A stretch of DNA of 64,000 nt. Source: Spodoptera frugiperda (taxonomy: Eukaryota; Arthropoda; Insecta; Lepidoptera; Noctuidae). Made by a program: the position numbers and the translations under genes. Positions within the stretch are counted from its first letter, which is position 1; each line of letters begins with the position of its first letter. The notes beneath the pieces were generated by a model. That model was not told the origin of the DNA. It ran no database searches and worked only from the letters and a program-made list of their open reading frames with translations. Of the stretch, positions 1 through 12,969 are shown one piece after another. The stretch is taken from the NCBI RefSeq assembly GCF_023101765.2, contig NC_064237.1:10894199-10958198 (forward strand). Reading direction: 5' to 3'.

Positions 1-1894
1 CAGGGATTTAAAGACGAATTTCCACCTTGGGGTAAAAAAAAAAACGCAAGGTATTTGACATGAACTCAATCATACCACTGATAAAAAGTTGCTTGTAAAA
101 ATGATAATCTTATTACTTATATTTTTTATTTATTTATATGTGCTTTATTGTACACATTTAGGTAAGTAGCCTAGGTTACATACATTTTAAGTAATTTGCG
201 TACAATGGGCGGTCTTATCACACAATAGTGATTTCTTCCCAAAGTTGATCTTTTGGGTGGAATATTGTTTTTCATAAAAATTATACAACTGTGTTGAAAT
301 GAACCAAAACCTTTTGTTTAAATTCGACCTTAGTCACACTTACGACTAACAAGTCCGCTCGCTATAGATAAACACAAACAAAATTACAAATTTTATTAAT
401 GAAAAGATTAATAACGAGAAATGGGGTTTGAAAAATTCATTAAAACTTAAAGTAAATAAACCTTTCATTTCGATAACATCAATGTAAACATCTGCATACA
501 AATATTTCCAGCTATAATTTAATGAGAGTTATTTTAAAATTCGCGTTAAAGCCTCTATTAATATGACATAATGGCGGATCAAATTAATTCAACTTTCCTA
601 CATCAATTCTGTTGAAGATGATCCAACAACGAATTCGCGGTATGAATTATAATATCATTCGAGACGAGAACACTGGAAACAAGACCGTAAATTGTGAAGT
701 TAGAGTTGAAAATCATATGTGGTGTAAAAAGTTGATTCAATGTATAATTGGAATGTATTTTATACCTACCTGGGTCGGATCTAGGTAATTCTAACTAGTC
801 ATTGGTAAGGCGTGTGTCATGTCAGACTGTCTGTCTACAAAAAGATTGAATACGTGATCTAGACAAATAATGTCTGCGGTATATAACGTGATAATTGCCG
901 ACATCTGACACATTTCTAAGAACTGAGAGACCGTAATTTATTTCTAGTTATTTCTTAAACCAATAACGTCATCCTTTATAAGTGTTTAATGATGCCGTGT
1001 GTAATTTTGAATGTCTTAGAGTATATTATAGAACCTTATATTAAAGGTTGACATAAAAACGGTTGAGGATAAGGGGGCTGTTCCACCAGAGATGCGCTAT
1101 GCTACGTTGCTGTGGATGCGTTTGGCTGCCATCAATCATATTCAATGGTACACATAGCTTAGCATATCGACGCTGGAAAGGCAAAATGTATTAAGCGCCA
1201 CTTTGGTCGAATATGAGTTGTATAATTATGCTACCAATTACCGGAGACTACTACCAGCAAAAGGCAACCAACGCACTTGTAACTCCTCTCTTGGTGCATT
1301 TGTTTATGGACAGCGCTGCTTGGCTATTCTGTAGATATATTGAGCGCCGAACGCGACGTGATCCGTTAGCCCCATAAAATATGATGAGTAAAAAATGTAG
1401 GTAGGTGGATAGCACTCTTTACAAAGGCCTTCTCAAAAAGTTTGGTAGACGTTAAGCTTTATGAAAAGTTCGATCCTTTGTGCTACAACTTAAGCTACCT
1501 GGCTACGCTTAAACTTTCCTCGGCACTTGAAATCTTAAAGCCGTCTTTTCTTTGAAGTTACGAAGGATAGACATAAGCTCTGAGGATTTCCTGAAGATAC
1601 ATAAGAAAATTATTATTAACTTTAGATACTTACTTTAATAAGATTCTGAGTTGGGTAAGGTCTTAATTGGGTGTTAAATTTTAAAGAGGTATTAATAAAT
1701 CGTAGTTAGTTGTGATCTATTTTGTCCGGCTTTGTCTCTTATAGGATAGAAGATTAGGAGTAAACGAGGAGATGGATCTCCCGAGCCACGCACGCTAGGC
1801 AGGCGGGTTGGAGATCGCACTTGAAAAGATGCAGGTTCATCAGAGAGCGATGCTACCATCTCTTACTATGGGAAATCCCTTTAGTAAGCTCTTA
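1..1894. other. Gene-poor AT-rich DNA with a decayed MITE
   Basis: I see no supportable gene. Around 1070-1330 lies a decayed copy of a family (label G) marked by a 'CTGTTCCACCAGAGATGCGC' type start followed by alternating CATAGC/GCTATG words. The same start recurs near 2385, 25018 and 55340. The rest is unique AT-rich sequence. Confidence 0.5.
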
Positions 1895-2045
1895 CGGAGC
1901 TGCGGATTACCTAGCGGATTTACCGGGACTCCGGTCCGAAAAGTAGGAGTGTGAACAGGGTGGTTTTTAGTCAGTAAGAGTCTGACACTCCCTCTCACGT
2001 CGTCCAAGGCGGAAGAAGTCATTGGATGATTTTCCCTCTTAAAAA
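1895..2045 (+). mobile_element. SINE-A copy
   Basis: About 150 bp reading CGGAGCTGCGG at the left, then GTTTTTAGTCAGTAAGAG, and ending in a short A run. This is the sense orientation of the commonest repeat in the window. No gene of its own is visible; similar copies occur on both strands. Confidence 0.8.
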
Positions 2046-3173
2046 GGCACTCACTCTTACGATAGGTATCCGTAGGAAATGGAGCCTCAATATCAAAAGT
2101 AGTAAAAATAGATGAAATTATTCCTTTATGAAAACATTTTAATATTTATCACGCACGCCTCGGCCCACACCTTCGGGGAATAACAGACTATTATTTAAAG
2201 GAAAATGAAATCCGACAAGGTGCTACTTTGTACATTAACTTATTGTTAAAGCTTTTAATAATTTTGTCGCCGTCAGGATATTTTTAAAGTTGTCACTTTG
2301 AAGATTTTCTCATTGTAAAAAGGTTTCATTTATTTTCTTTGTAGACCGCCAGTAGAATAATACTCGTATTGTTAACTTAAGAGTGCTTTTCCTCAAGAGG
2401 TATGCTATGCTACGTTCGGTTGCTGTGGATTCGTTTGGCTTCCACCAATAATATCCGTTGGTAAACATAACTTAGCACTGGTAGAGACAGACTTAGCTAA
2501 ACTATGTTTTTATATGGAAAGATGCGTGCTACGAATGCGTGCTATGGTTGTGTGCTATGGATGGCTTCCCTACTATCGTTACATTGCATACTCAAGCTGC
2601 GAATCTTCTTCGCACAGCTACTTTTCGGCAGCACATCTTCATAGCACACCTTACTCGCTCTACATATTATAGCTTAGTAACTGTGGAAAACCACCCTAAT
2701 TCGATGTAGCCTTCTTAAGCCTAAGTGCTTAGCTAACAGGGGCATCTTAAGCTTCAGAACCACTAGAACTAAATTACAAAATGTACTTATAAAAAACTAA
2801 AAACAAAAATGCCTTTTGTTAGTAGTATATAATGTTATGAAATACATACAGCTACATAGCTTAGTATCAGTGGAAACGGTCACATAGTTTCATAGCTTAG
2901 TTATTACATCTTCCTAGCATAGTTACATAGCACATCTCTTGTATTAAAGCACCCTTAGACTCTGTAAAACAACAAACAAAATTCTCGAACTTTCAAACTC
3001 GGAAATGTTTTACAACGAATCCGTGTTTGTCACATAGCGTTGTACATCGTTAGGTACGGTTCACTTTATTAACTATGTTGTGATACAAACATATAGGTAT
3101 GTTGTTCTACTCGTAGTTCCGAACTTTACACACGTACCTTACAGCGTGGCGTGTTCATTAACTCAGTTCAGAA
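2046..3173. other. Intergenic, decayed family-G MITE
   Basis: No gene is supported. Between about 2385 and 2950 are diverged copies of GCTATGCTACGTT and CATAGCTTAG words in inverted arrangement, consistent with a decayed hairpin-forming MITE related to those at 1070 and 55340. Confidence 0.45.
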
Positions 3174-3181
3174 GTTAGGAC

Positions 3182-3507
3182 AAGGGTTGCCAAATGGCCG
3201 GGATTTCCGAGATTGTCCCGGAATGTTGTGTGCTGTCCCGTGTCCAGTAATTTTACTTTGCTGTCCCGGAATGAAAAAATACTAGTTTTTTTTTCACAAA
3301 AATACAATACTATGGCTGCAAAAGTCAAACCAAACGTTGTAACGTGCTCGCAAGCCGCGCTGCATGAGTTGAGGGGCGAGAAGGGTGAGTTCTACCTACT
3401 TAATTCCTACTTTTACAGTTTAGTTTCGGATGGGAAACTAAAACTCAGATTCTGTTCGTGGCTCTAATAATGTGCAGGGTATGATCAGTCTGGATGTGGC
3501 AACCCTA
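3182..3507. mobile_element. hAT-like MITE with perfect 8-bp target duplication
   Basis: A 326-bp segment is flanked by GTTAGGAC at 3174-3181 and again at 3508-3515. Its ends are inverted repeats: AAGGGTTGCCAAAT on the left, and on the right the complement of TAGGGTTGCCACAT. An 8-bp duplication with short TIRs is typical of hAT elements. Inside is an 84-codon open frame (3213-3467) with an exon-like piece beginning MAAKVKPNVV and followed by GTGAGT. It may be a remnant of a larger parent element, but I cannot match it to a transposase. Confidence 0.75.
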
Positions 3508-3515
3508 GTTAGGAC

Positions 3516-5062
3516 TCTGTTAATGCTATACTCCGTGTTCAGTTGTTGTTTTGTCCCATTATTACTCATGTCATTGTTTGTTTTGTTGTTAAGAGATTTT
3601 GTACTTAAAGTAAAAGTTGTTTAATTCCGTTAATGGTGTAGTAAAGTATCTCTATGTAGAATTAAAATATTAGCTACCCAGGCATCGATTGATTTTAAAT
3701 TATTAAGAGGTTGTTTTCATACATAGTTTTATAGGTTTTTATAATAAACTATCGTGAGGTATACTAAATTAACTAAAAATCACGGTTCACTCACGCAGCC
3801 TAAGCTAATGAAGAGTCCCTCTGTGACTCGAAACTATTCTCCATTAATTTACTTGCGTAAACCGTGAGTTTTAGTTAAGTTCTTTAGCTTCTTTATAAAA
3901 CTTGCAATCAATTAAGGTAAAACTGTGCAAATATCCAAATTGTTTTATTAAAACTGATGTTTCCTGCTTAACAACTCGATACCTACCTACCTACTGTAGA
4001 GATTTATCTACCTACTCGTGTTCTTATTTAAATAGATCTTTAACCCAGTATCTAACGGACGCCGCATTCACAAAAACAAGTTTTCAAAAGAGAATTTTAC
4101 CCTAATCTAGATAGTGTCATCTAAACGAGCCATAACAAACGCGATCTCTGACTCGAAAACATTTTATTAAACATACTTATTATGCCACCAAATTAACTAT
4201 GCAGGTGGCAAAATTTGGAACTAAAACTTGTCCATACAAAGTCTGTGAACATTAGCTTTCTGATGAGCACACTAGCGCCGCTGTCGGGAGCATAGTTAAA
4301 TTAGCAGCTTAGTAAAATTCTAGTGAAACATGAACGCGACGTTATCGCGGCGTACATTCATAAAGTTTAGTGAATGAACGGCAGCGACATTACATCATAC
4401 AGCCGCAGTTACTACGAAGGTTGAATTAATTTAATGTGTTACTAGTTTTTCTAGCCATGCTTCTATGGCGTGCTTTGTTGAAGTGTCCTAGTTGAATATT
4501 ATATTTATTACTATTATGTAGATGTTGGTAGATAGTGTTTTAACATGTTGATATTTTTACCGTCATTTTGATAGCAAAATGTAGATGACAGAAATGTAGA
4601 TGATAGTGGTTTTCTCGGTTACAATATTTAATTAGTTCAATTATGTGAAAACAATGTAACACCCATATTTATTCAAAGAGATAGAAAAGAAAATAACCTT
4701 GAGAATGATAAAATTAATACAGTTTAGAGCTGACTAGTTGCAGTTGACAGCATCCGTTCACGAACATGACACGTACAGCTGCTGAAATTCGTCGAAACAT
4801 GAATGTTTTTCGCTATGCTGTGAAGCTTGCCTCCACGCATTTTTTTTCTTTGCATAGTCTTTTAATTTGTAGTATGTAGTACATTTTTTGTACATTTATT
4901 TCCCCTGGCATTTGGTTATAACATTTAAACACAGAAACAACACATAAAAACCTTAACACAGAAACCTTACGTACCATTGTTCGACAAAAACTTGTGAAAC
5001 ATCGCCAACATTGAGTTCCCTGTCAACGGTCGACAACGCACTTGTAGCCCCTCTTGTCATCT
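3516..5062. other. Intergenic with family-F TIR element
   Basis: No gene is supported. At about 3757-3880 is a short element whose ends (ACTAAAAATCACGGTT and the inverted AACCGTGAGTTTTAGT) are mirror images. Similar elements occur at 49116, 52832 and 60560. The rest is AT-rich unique sequence. Confidence 0.5.
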
Positions 5063-5226
5063 AGAGCTGCGGACTACCTAGCTGGTTTACTAGGGCTCCA
5101 GCTCAAAGGGCAGAAGTAGGAACGGCCACCCTGTTCCTACTTCTTAGTCAGTAAGAGTCTGACACTCCTCTCGCCTGGCCGGAGGGGTGGGAGAAGCCAT
5201 TGGATGATTTATCCCTTTTAAAAAAA
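5063..5226 (+). mobile_element. SINE-A copy
   Basis: Reads AGAGCTGCGGACTACCTAGC through GTCAGTAAGAGTCTGACACT and ends in six A. It is sense-oriented and full length, with a small internal duplication near the ACTTCTTAGTC stretch. Confidence 0.8.
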
Positions 5227-7322
5227 GCCTCTCTTGTGTTTCGTATGCTCATGGTCAGCATCGACTGCTTACTATAAAAATATGTGTATTCCTAAAGAAA
5301 ATCCGTAAAACAAATAAACGTTAAAAAGTGTGGTATTTAATAATAGAACGGTGTCACGTACGTAGACGTAGTGAAAGGCAATACCTATTCAATAAGGACT
5401 TTTGCCAAGAATCGGTCCTTTCCTCAAATACGAATTCATCTGGAAATTCTATTACCTGTGCCAATCTGAAAGAGGATTGCAATTCCGGTGAAAAGTCTTT
5501 CCATTCCATATATTGAATTTTCAATTTAAAACTCAGATGGTATTTTCTTCTCTTTATTTTGTAGTGTTGAAAAACAATGTATCCGCTCCAACCCATCAAT
5601 TAAATTTTCATTTGAATTTGAACTTTAAATAGTTTGTTGTATGATGTATTTTATAACGTCAATACAAAAAGGGTGGCCTGCGCGCGGTCCTCTTGAGTTA
5701 TACCGGCGCCCACGCGCTTCAAATGTACGGTCCGCTGATAGGGAGCGCTCGGGTAACTTGCTAACTGTTCACCGACAACGTGCGTTCCGCCAAGCGGTAA
5801 ACAACATCGCATCGCGCGCTTGCACCTCGCGGGCAAGGCGCTGTAAGCACGCTGGCAGCTAGCGGTGCCATGCTTTTATTCTTTACATTCTTAACACCTA
5901 ATATATTATTCCTAACTTGACTATAACACATTCATATTATTGACCTTTTCTATCATACTTGGAACTACTAATGACGTAAGCAATCTGCCTGTTTATTTAC
6001 ACATAGAAATGATAAATTAAACTTTAAGGAAAACAGAAATATACATATGAATGGATTTACATAATATATTTACATATAAGGAAATTACTTGATCTTCATT
6101 CTCGTGTGATCTTATTCGGGAAATGAAGTCGGAATCAGATATTAACGTACGTACGTACATAGATCTGTAAGTATTTATGTACGCAACCTTTCTTAATGTA
6201 TACACACATTTTGTTCGTTGTTCCGGGTCTGGGTGTGACGTGTTGTGGATATGAAATGGATGTATTACTCATCCAACACAAAATTGGTAATCCTAGTGAA
6301 AAGCACCATATTAAAAAATACTCTTAACTTGAATAAATCTAATTTGGTTGCTTCGGTTACAACCAAGCGCCATGTAGATTCTATTTCCGCACAAGACAAC
6401 TCTGATCAACTAAGTTGTTATTCTGGATTTGGAAACTAGTAGTATTCCAGAAATAACAGTTCACCAGAATATCCTAGTGAAGGGCAAAATAAATGGCAGG
6501 GTGATGACATTCTTTTGCAAAAGCTAAAACTCTCAACTCGGGTGTTGAGATCTAACGAAACTTTTGACTAGCCAATTCTACTGAGTCCAAAGTAACACTT
6601 GACTTGCCAATAATAATCAAATTCAAACGAAACAAGTTAATAATATTGTTAACATATAATAACAATGATTCAACGTTATAATTTTATTTAAATGTGTGCA
6701 ATGATTTGCATGTTCTCGGAATAAAGTATATTTTGTCATATCATTACCATTTATAGAGATTTACGCGAACTCAACCCGGAAAATTACTAAAATTTTGATG
6801 CCATTTTCCGCCGACATCATAAATTAATAACTATTTTGAATTTACGAGTATATCTACATTTTACATAATATGCGTTTTCCACGTATTAATTTTAATATTT
6901 AACAAAAGGAAAAGATAGCTATATTAAATACATGAAAGTAGTGCCGTATTTTAAATAAGATAGTTTAATTAGACATGTTTTCGAAAAACAAAGTTCCCAG
7001 TATCCAGTATGCAGACTAGATGCAGTATGCGCGCGACATAAATGCTTCGTTAAAGCAAAACTTTCCGTGAACTCCAGTCCTGTAGTTTCTAAATTCTGAA
7101 ATCCTTTTATACCTTATTCTGTGTATTCGTGATTTTTTAAATACGACAGTAACTTTATCCAGTTGTATAGTTTTTGCATAGTTTTAACCTAGATGGCACA
7201 GTTGCCAACTGATCCCGGTATGGGTTGATTTCCGCACGGAACATTCATTGTTTGTGAGGTCCACAAATCATTGTTTCAAATCAATAAAATAAAACTTCTG
7301 TATACTTACCTATATGTACACA
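5227..7322. other. Intergenic with an unassigned GC-rich island
   Basis: No gene is identified. 5670-5870 is markedly GC- and CpG-rich compared with its surroundings (many GCGCG words). It could be a promoter or first exon, but no splice site or product is clear. Pieces of the tRNA-like SINE-C occur at 6212-6240 and 7215-7283. Confidence 0.4.
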
Positions 7323-7478
7323 TTTTTTTTTGAGGGTGGAAAATCATCCAATGACTTCTTCCGCCTTGGGCGAGGCGAGAGGGAGTGTCAGACTCTTACT
7401 GACAAAAACCACCCCGTTCCTTCTCCTGCTTCTCGAGCCGGAGCTCCGTTAACCTCGCTAGGTAGTCCGCAGCTCCGG
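7323..7478 (-). mobile_element. SINE-A copy
   Basis: A T run, then TGAGGGTGGAAAATCATCC, ending GCAGCTCCGG: the complement of the SINE-A sense strand, so the insertion is on the minus strand with its poly(A) tail at the left. Confidence 0.8.
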
Positions 7479-7904
7479 ACCTATATGTATAGATACATTA
7501 AATTAATTTAGCGATTAAAAACTGTGCAACTGGATTACGAATAAAAACATGTGACTAATTAATAAAAAAATCGCAATCCTACATGGCAACACTGATTGGG
7601 GTTTTACAATTTGCGTTTCGTTGTAAAATTTCAGATACCAGGAACAACATAATATTATATTTAAAGGAAAAAATTGTCATTCTATAGTTTTATTGTATAT
7701 TTTTTTAGCAAAATACGTACCTATTTTTATTCGATACGGATTGTTGAGTTAGTATGTAATGGGTTTTACAATTTTAGGATTCTCAGAATTCAAAAAACTC
7801 GTACAAAATCTCTATCGGTAAAGTATGTAGGAAACATCGTGATTTTTCATTTCAAAATGTTTAATATTATTGGGTCTTTTTTAAAAGGTTATTTTTTATA
7901 TATT

Positions 7905-8150
7905 TGATGGGTCAACGTTTAGTAACTATCTCGCCTGGTAGTAAGTGATGATGCGGCCTTCGATGAAGCACATCTACCCATAAACAACCTATTCACTCGG
8001 GCCTTGAAGACCACCTTGAAAACATACTTACAGGAAACACAGACTCCGGCAAAGAATCCCACTCCTTAGCAGTTGGCACAAGAAAGCTAGTCCAATCCTT
8101 AGCACATCGCACGAGAAAGCTTGAAGCAAAGCGCGTATCTCACCTCTATC
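7905..8150 (-). mobile_element. Decayed 3' end of the reverse-transcriptase LINE
   Basis: Reads CCTGGTAGTAAGTGATGATG and CACAGACTCCGGCAA, matching the 3' coding end of the LINE seen intact at 62763-64000 but with many substitutions and small indels. Same orientation as that copy; no open frame remains. Confidence 0.65.
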
Positions 8151-10221
8151 TATCCTTTCAGCAAATTACAGTATGAGAATGTTATGATACAGAAGACTTA
8201 TATACTCTTGATAGGTTATTGAACCGTTTGCACCAGTAAATAGATCAAGGCAAGTAGATGATGGTGTGTTAAACCGATACAACGACTCAACAATTGCCAA
8301 TTTCCTCAATTGACGGGAACGAATTGAGTGGATCCGTGGTGCAGTATCTAAGAAACCCGACTGAGATAGATATGTATCTTTATCTCTATTAAACTTGCTG
8401 TTTTCCGCGACTTCGTCCGCGTAGAATAATGACTTTTAACTGAATTTGGGTTTTTATTTTTGTCTAAAATAAAACATTTTTTTTTTAAATAAAAATAGCA
8501 TAAGCTACACCTTAGTAGGTACATCAGCTAACTACCGATAAAGTTCCTCTTAAAATCGGTCCAGCCATTTCAGATATTAGCTAGAACCAACAGACAGACA
8601 CACGTAAAAAATGTTATTTTTGTGTATCGTATGTATGTTCACATGCATGTAGTAAGAAGCGGTTATTTCAATACCACAAACAGACACTCAAATTTTATTT
8701 AAAAGTGTACTTAGACGTAGATTGAGACCTATTTGTTGATTACTTTGTCAATCACCATTCTAAGAAATAGGATCAAAGGCCAGTATATCGTGGGTATTAT
8801 TCCCTGAAGGGGTAAGCAGAGTGCACATTATTAAATTAATGTATACCTTTCACCAGTTGTAAGTAGGTAACTACTTTGAGGCGTGATATGGTGATTTTGA
8901 AAAATGACAGGCTTAGGCCTATTCAACACGTAGGTACTTATTTACTTAGACAGAAGAAATTAGAAACTTTATATTATTAACATGATTTCTTACTATTTTT
9001 TAAATTGATAATAAAGAACAAAGTTCATAGTACCTAAACGAGATCCCAAAAATGTAATTTTGTGATTCTTAAATTACAAAGAATACAAAGGCAGAATCTC
9101 CTAATATAATACTTCGGCATTATTATAAAAATAATATCAAGCACAATTTTACACAAAAAGTATTTATTCCAGAACTTTGTTTTTAAAAGACGGCTAGTTA
9201 ATTAAAAACAAAAAGGTTTCGAGAAAATTCTATCTTTGTACCTAATAATTTTAAAAGGTATTTATGTACTTAGTAAACTAAAAAAAGGTCATATAGGTCA
9301 CCTTACTTTTGATCTATAGGTATTGAACCTTAGTACATCGAATTAAGAATTATTTTAGCAAAAACTAAGTGTGGCTATTGAACCCAGGAACTCATATACG
9401 AAAGTATTATTGAATTTTCCCAAATCAGAACATTACTTACTCTTTAAAAAAGTACGTTTCCCCTGACTAGAATTTTCTCCTAAGTCGTGGAAGGGGGTAA
9501 TTGGGCCTCCGGTAACCTCACTCACACAACAAAATACAACGCAAGCGTTGTTTCACGTCGGTTTTCTGTGAGGTCGTGGTATCCCGGTCAAGCCGGCCCA
9601 TTCGTGCCGAAACATTGCTCTCTAAAGGGATTTTCAGCAATTACATCATTTTTATTAGTATTTGTCGAATCGCGATCCTTCTTAGAACACCTACAATCTT
9701 CCTCACGTGGGGAAGTCTAAGGAAATATATAATTCCTGTTACTAATTTATTAAAAGATTATCCTTAAAACACATGTTTTTTTGGTTTCGTTACTCATTTA
9801 TTGGAGGAATCCGTTAGAATCGAATATTCCTAATGCGTCCTTAGTCATTTGTATTGGTCATCAATGGTCCACACTTTAAGGTCACTAGTGGAAACTGATG
9901 ATAATATTAACTGTTATTTAATGCGTCATAAACATTTTAGAGAAACCCGTACTTATTTACCAGACTTTAAGAATGAAGTATTCCCGGGAATATCGTGCAT
10001 CACATTTAGAATTTTATGTGTACTTTACAAGGTTCAAATTCAAATTTTATTGTTAGCTAGTTAGCGAGAATTCTGGAGAATGCTCTTATAAGCAAGAATT
10101 TGAAACCTCTTCGTTATATTTTAGTTATTGGTTTTGTACTTTATCCGTTTGACATTAAGCTCATTTTCTTATGTAGGTAATGTTTAGAATGCATTTACTT
10201 AATGCACCTTTTTGTTTTAAA
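8151..10221. other. Intergenic, several repeat fragments
   Basis: No gene is supported. 8398-8607 is an 'element E' copy (TTCCGCGACTTCGTCCGCG then CAGCCATTTCAGATATTAG). 8795-8860 is the tail of a minus-strand SINE-B. 9484-9630 is part of element D (GGTAACCTCACTCACACAAC then CGTGCCGAAACATTGCTCTC). Confidence 0.5.
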
Positions 10222-10326
10222 CAGGGAAAATCCAATGACTTGTGTGAGGCGACAAAGAGTGTTAGACTCTTACTGACTAAATACCACCCCATTCCTACTC
10301 CTGCTTTCCGAGTCGGGGCCCCTGCA
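10222..10326 (-). mobile_element. Partial SINE-A
   Basis: About 105 bp related to SINE-A (GTTAGACTCTTACTGACTAA, then ACCACCCCATTCCTACTCCT). Both ends are truncated and it is more diverged than other copies. A SINE-B tail remnant follows at about 10345-10385. Confidence 0.65.
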
Positions 10327-10695
10327 ACGGCATAATGTAGATACCTAAATCTGCTTACTTCTTCGGATTAAAAGGGGTGATGCTTTGTTATATAATTCAT
10401 CGTTATGGAATCCAAAATAGTTAATGTTCCTGTCACATGTAGCTATACAGTCTCTTTCTCGGTACTATTCAAGTCCATCTGCACTGAAGCGACTGCGGTT
10501 GGAAATGTCTAGCGGACTTCCCACAACAATAAAATATTATTAGTAACAAAAGCTTGGAATAAAATATGACTACACATGTACTTAACTTACTATGTATGTC
10601 CGACATAACATTTATATATATATTGTACGCTTAACCGACTTAAAGGATGAACTATATAATATAATTAATGATCTAGGTCGCGTCGCTTCCAACCT

Positions 10696-10841
10696 GGGGC
10701 CTTAGTCTGCTTACAATTGCAATTTAAAAAAATTAAAATACATTGCTATGGAGCGATGGAGCTATTTGTATAGCTCCATTCATCTTGCATTGCTCTATGA
10801 TCGACCATTCTGACACAATTGTAATAGCAGACTAAGGACCC
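10696..10841. mobile_element. MITE-1 (GGGGCCTTAGTCTGC TIR)
   Basis: The left end is GGGGCCTTAGTCTGC and the right end the near-complement GCAGACTAAGGACCC, with inner inverted parts around ACAATTGTAATAGC and a GAGCTAT...ATAGCTC core. Better-preserved copies lie at 24791 and 36771. Confidence 0.75.
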
Positions 10842-11252
10842 TGCTGGTCTTCAAGTCTTTAGGGGAGGTCTAAGTTCAGTAATGGATGCCTTTTTATTGG
10901 ATGTCTTTTTTTAATGGGGATGTCTAGTGATGAATCTAACTAGTACTTAATATTAAAGTTCTAAACATTACAGATATTTTACTACACTACACCATTGAAA
11001 AGTCGCCATTCTGACTATAAAAATTAAGTAACATTTTACATAAATAATATCTTTTACGTTATTTTATTATAGCTCTACGTATGTGATAGGGATAACAGCA
11101 TCAATTTACGAAACTGGTATCGCACGAGATGACGCGACAACATTTGAAAATCACCTCACAATGACGTCAAAGAACCAGTTAGTAATCATTTCGTTGATTA
11201 TGTAGATCACCAGTCATTAAACAACTGTCGCAATAATAGAATACGGTAAACG

Positions 11253-11520
11253 AGCAGGCAGATCACCTGATGGTAAGCAATCGCCGCCGCCCATGGACAC
11301 TTGAAACACCAGAGGCGTTACAAGTGCGTTGCTGAACTTTTGGGGTTAGGAATTTAAGGCTTGTTGGAGAATCGGGGATTGGGAAGTGGGGTAATTGGGC
11401 CCTCGGTAACCTCACTCACACAACGCAAGCGTTGTTTCACGTCGGTTTTCTGTAAGGCCGTTGTGTCACTCCGGTCGAGCCGGTTCATTCGTGCCGAAGC
11501 ATGGCTCTCCCACACTTAGA
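11253..11520 (+). mobile_element. Element D copy
   Basis: Reads CACCTGATGGTAAGCAATCG, CCGCCGCCCATGGACA, CACCAGAGGCGTTACAAGTG, CACTCACACAACGCAAGCG and CGTGCCGAAGCATGGCTCTC. The same series appears at 29039, 42752, 62115 and in pieces elsewhere. Its class is not clear from sequence alone; no coding capacity. Confidence 0.65.
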
Positions 11521-11657
11521 TTAAGTATTAAATTAGCCCTTATTAATATGACAATGCATCGTATGGTGACATCCGTAAGTGCCGTAAAAACGGACTAAGA
11601 CACTACATATTTGAAATAAGATCGGTTTCTTTAAAAAATAGGTATATATATATAGTA

Positions 11658-12800
11658 CCCTAACCAAATAAGGCCTATGCCCCAATAAGGCCTATTTTGA
11701 AAATTTCCCTCTTCCCGATGTCAAATGGTCGCCAAAGTTTGTAGAAGTGTGCATGCACATTACTTAACTAATTTGAGCACAGCAAGCAACCCGTGCCGCG
11801 ATTATGTTGGAACCTACAGTCGAAAACAATCACGACGTGGAGCGCACTTTAGTTTTTATAAAATTCGAGTAGCGTAAACTGTTAGTATTTTTATATTTAT
11901 CAGTATACGACGTGCCGTGTTTTGTCTGTATGACAATTATACATTTAGCCATCTCCTCACATAAGTGAAATACGTATAATATCGGTGTATTTCATATAAT
12001 CGTTGTTTTGTTTACCTATGTGCCATGTCCTAATAAAGCCTACAAAAAAACGTGTAGGCCTTATTACGGCATAGTTGTTTTTCAGTAATTTCATAGAAAA
12101 CGGATCACCAGCTTCTGTCAAAAAGAAAGCCAATGGATTTTGCAAAAGATGGAAAACGCTGTTAAAATGGTAGAAAGGGGTAAAAGGGGTGAATAGATAC
12201 AGAAAAGGGGTGAATGGATATCGGGAAATTCTTCATAGTATCTATTCACCCTTCGAATTTTATGCACCCTGTTTTACCCGGTAGGCTGCTGCAGCCAGAT
12301 ATAACTTCCAAAGAAGTACGCGTCATCTAAAGAGTGGTTTCCACTACACGAAAGCTAGGTCGGTCGCTAAATTGGCTACAGAACAAGAAGTTATTCTCAT
12401 TCGTTTGACTGATGCTGGGGTACCGATGACTTCAAAGATGTTACTTGGGTATTACATGATGAGAAACTCGTTTAGCCTGATGTATAATGACGAAAATTAA
12501 TTAATAAGATCTCATTACATTTATTATAAGCATTGACAAAGTTTTGTTATAATTAAGAAGTTGAATACCTACTAGTTTTTATTGAGGCCTTATTAAGACA
12601 TAGGGTTCCCAATAAGGCCAAAGTGACACTTTAGTTATTTGTGTTTACAAAATTGTAATTTTTGTTTCTAAAGCCATTTTGATTCCATTATTACAAAGTT
12701 TAATAAATAAATATAATATTTTGAAATTATCAGCCCATTGTCATTTTAAACCTACGAGCTAGGCGGTAATAAAAATAAGGTAGGCCTTATTTGGTTAGGT
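11658..12800 (+). mobile_element. Pogo-like DNA transposon relic
   Basis: A 1.14-kb element whose ends are inverted CCTAACCAAATAAGGCCTA repeats, flanked by TA on both sides (11656-11657, 12801-12802). AATAAGGCC/GGCCTTATT words recur near both ends and internally (about 11683, 12052, 12585, 12608), a pattern seen in transposase-binding subterminal repeats. From 12147 it carries MENAVKMV, then after a nested MITE a frame with AAARYNFQRSTRHLK and LIRLTDAGVPMTSK. These resemble the psq-type helix-turn-helix and the following segment of pogo/Tigger transposases. The catalytic domain is missing, so the element is non-autonomous. Confidence 0.65.
12177..12279. mobile_element. MITE nested in the pogo-like relic
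   Basis: An imperfect palindrome, with GGGGTAAAAGGGGTGAATAG on the left and CTATTCACCC then CCCTGTTTTACCC on the right. It interrupts the transposase reading frame. A sister copy stands alone at 31558-31676. Confidence 0.65.
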
Positions 12801-12969
12801 TACCTTAGTTAAATCTCTAACAAAACTGAACCTTAAAGGAACGTGGAAACCATGACCTCTAACACGCATACCAGTGTCGTGTAGATTATGACTAACCCCT
12901 GATACTTAAGTATGAGGGATTTATAATCCCTAGGAATGCTATAATCTCCTAGGAAGAAGCCTATTACCA

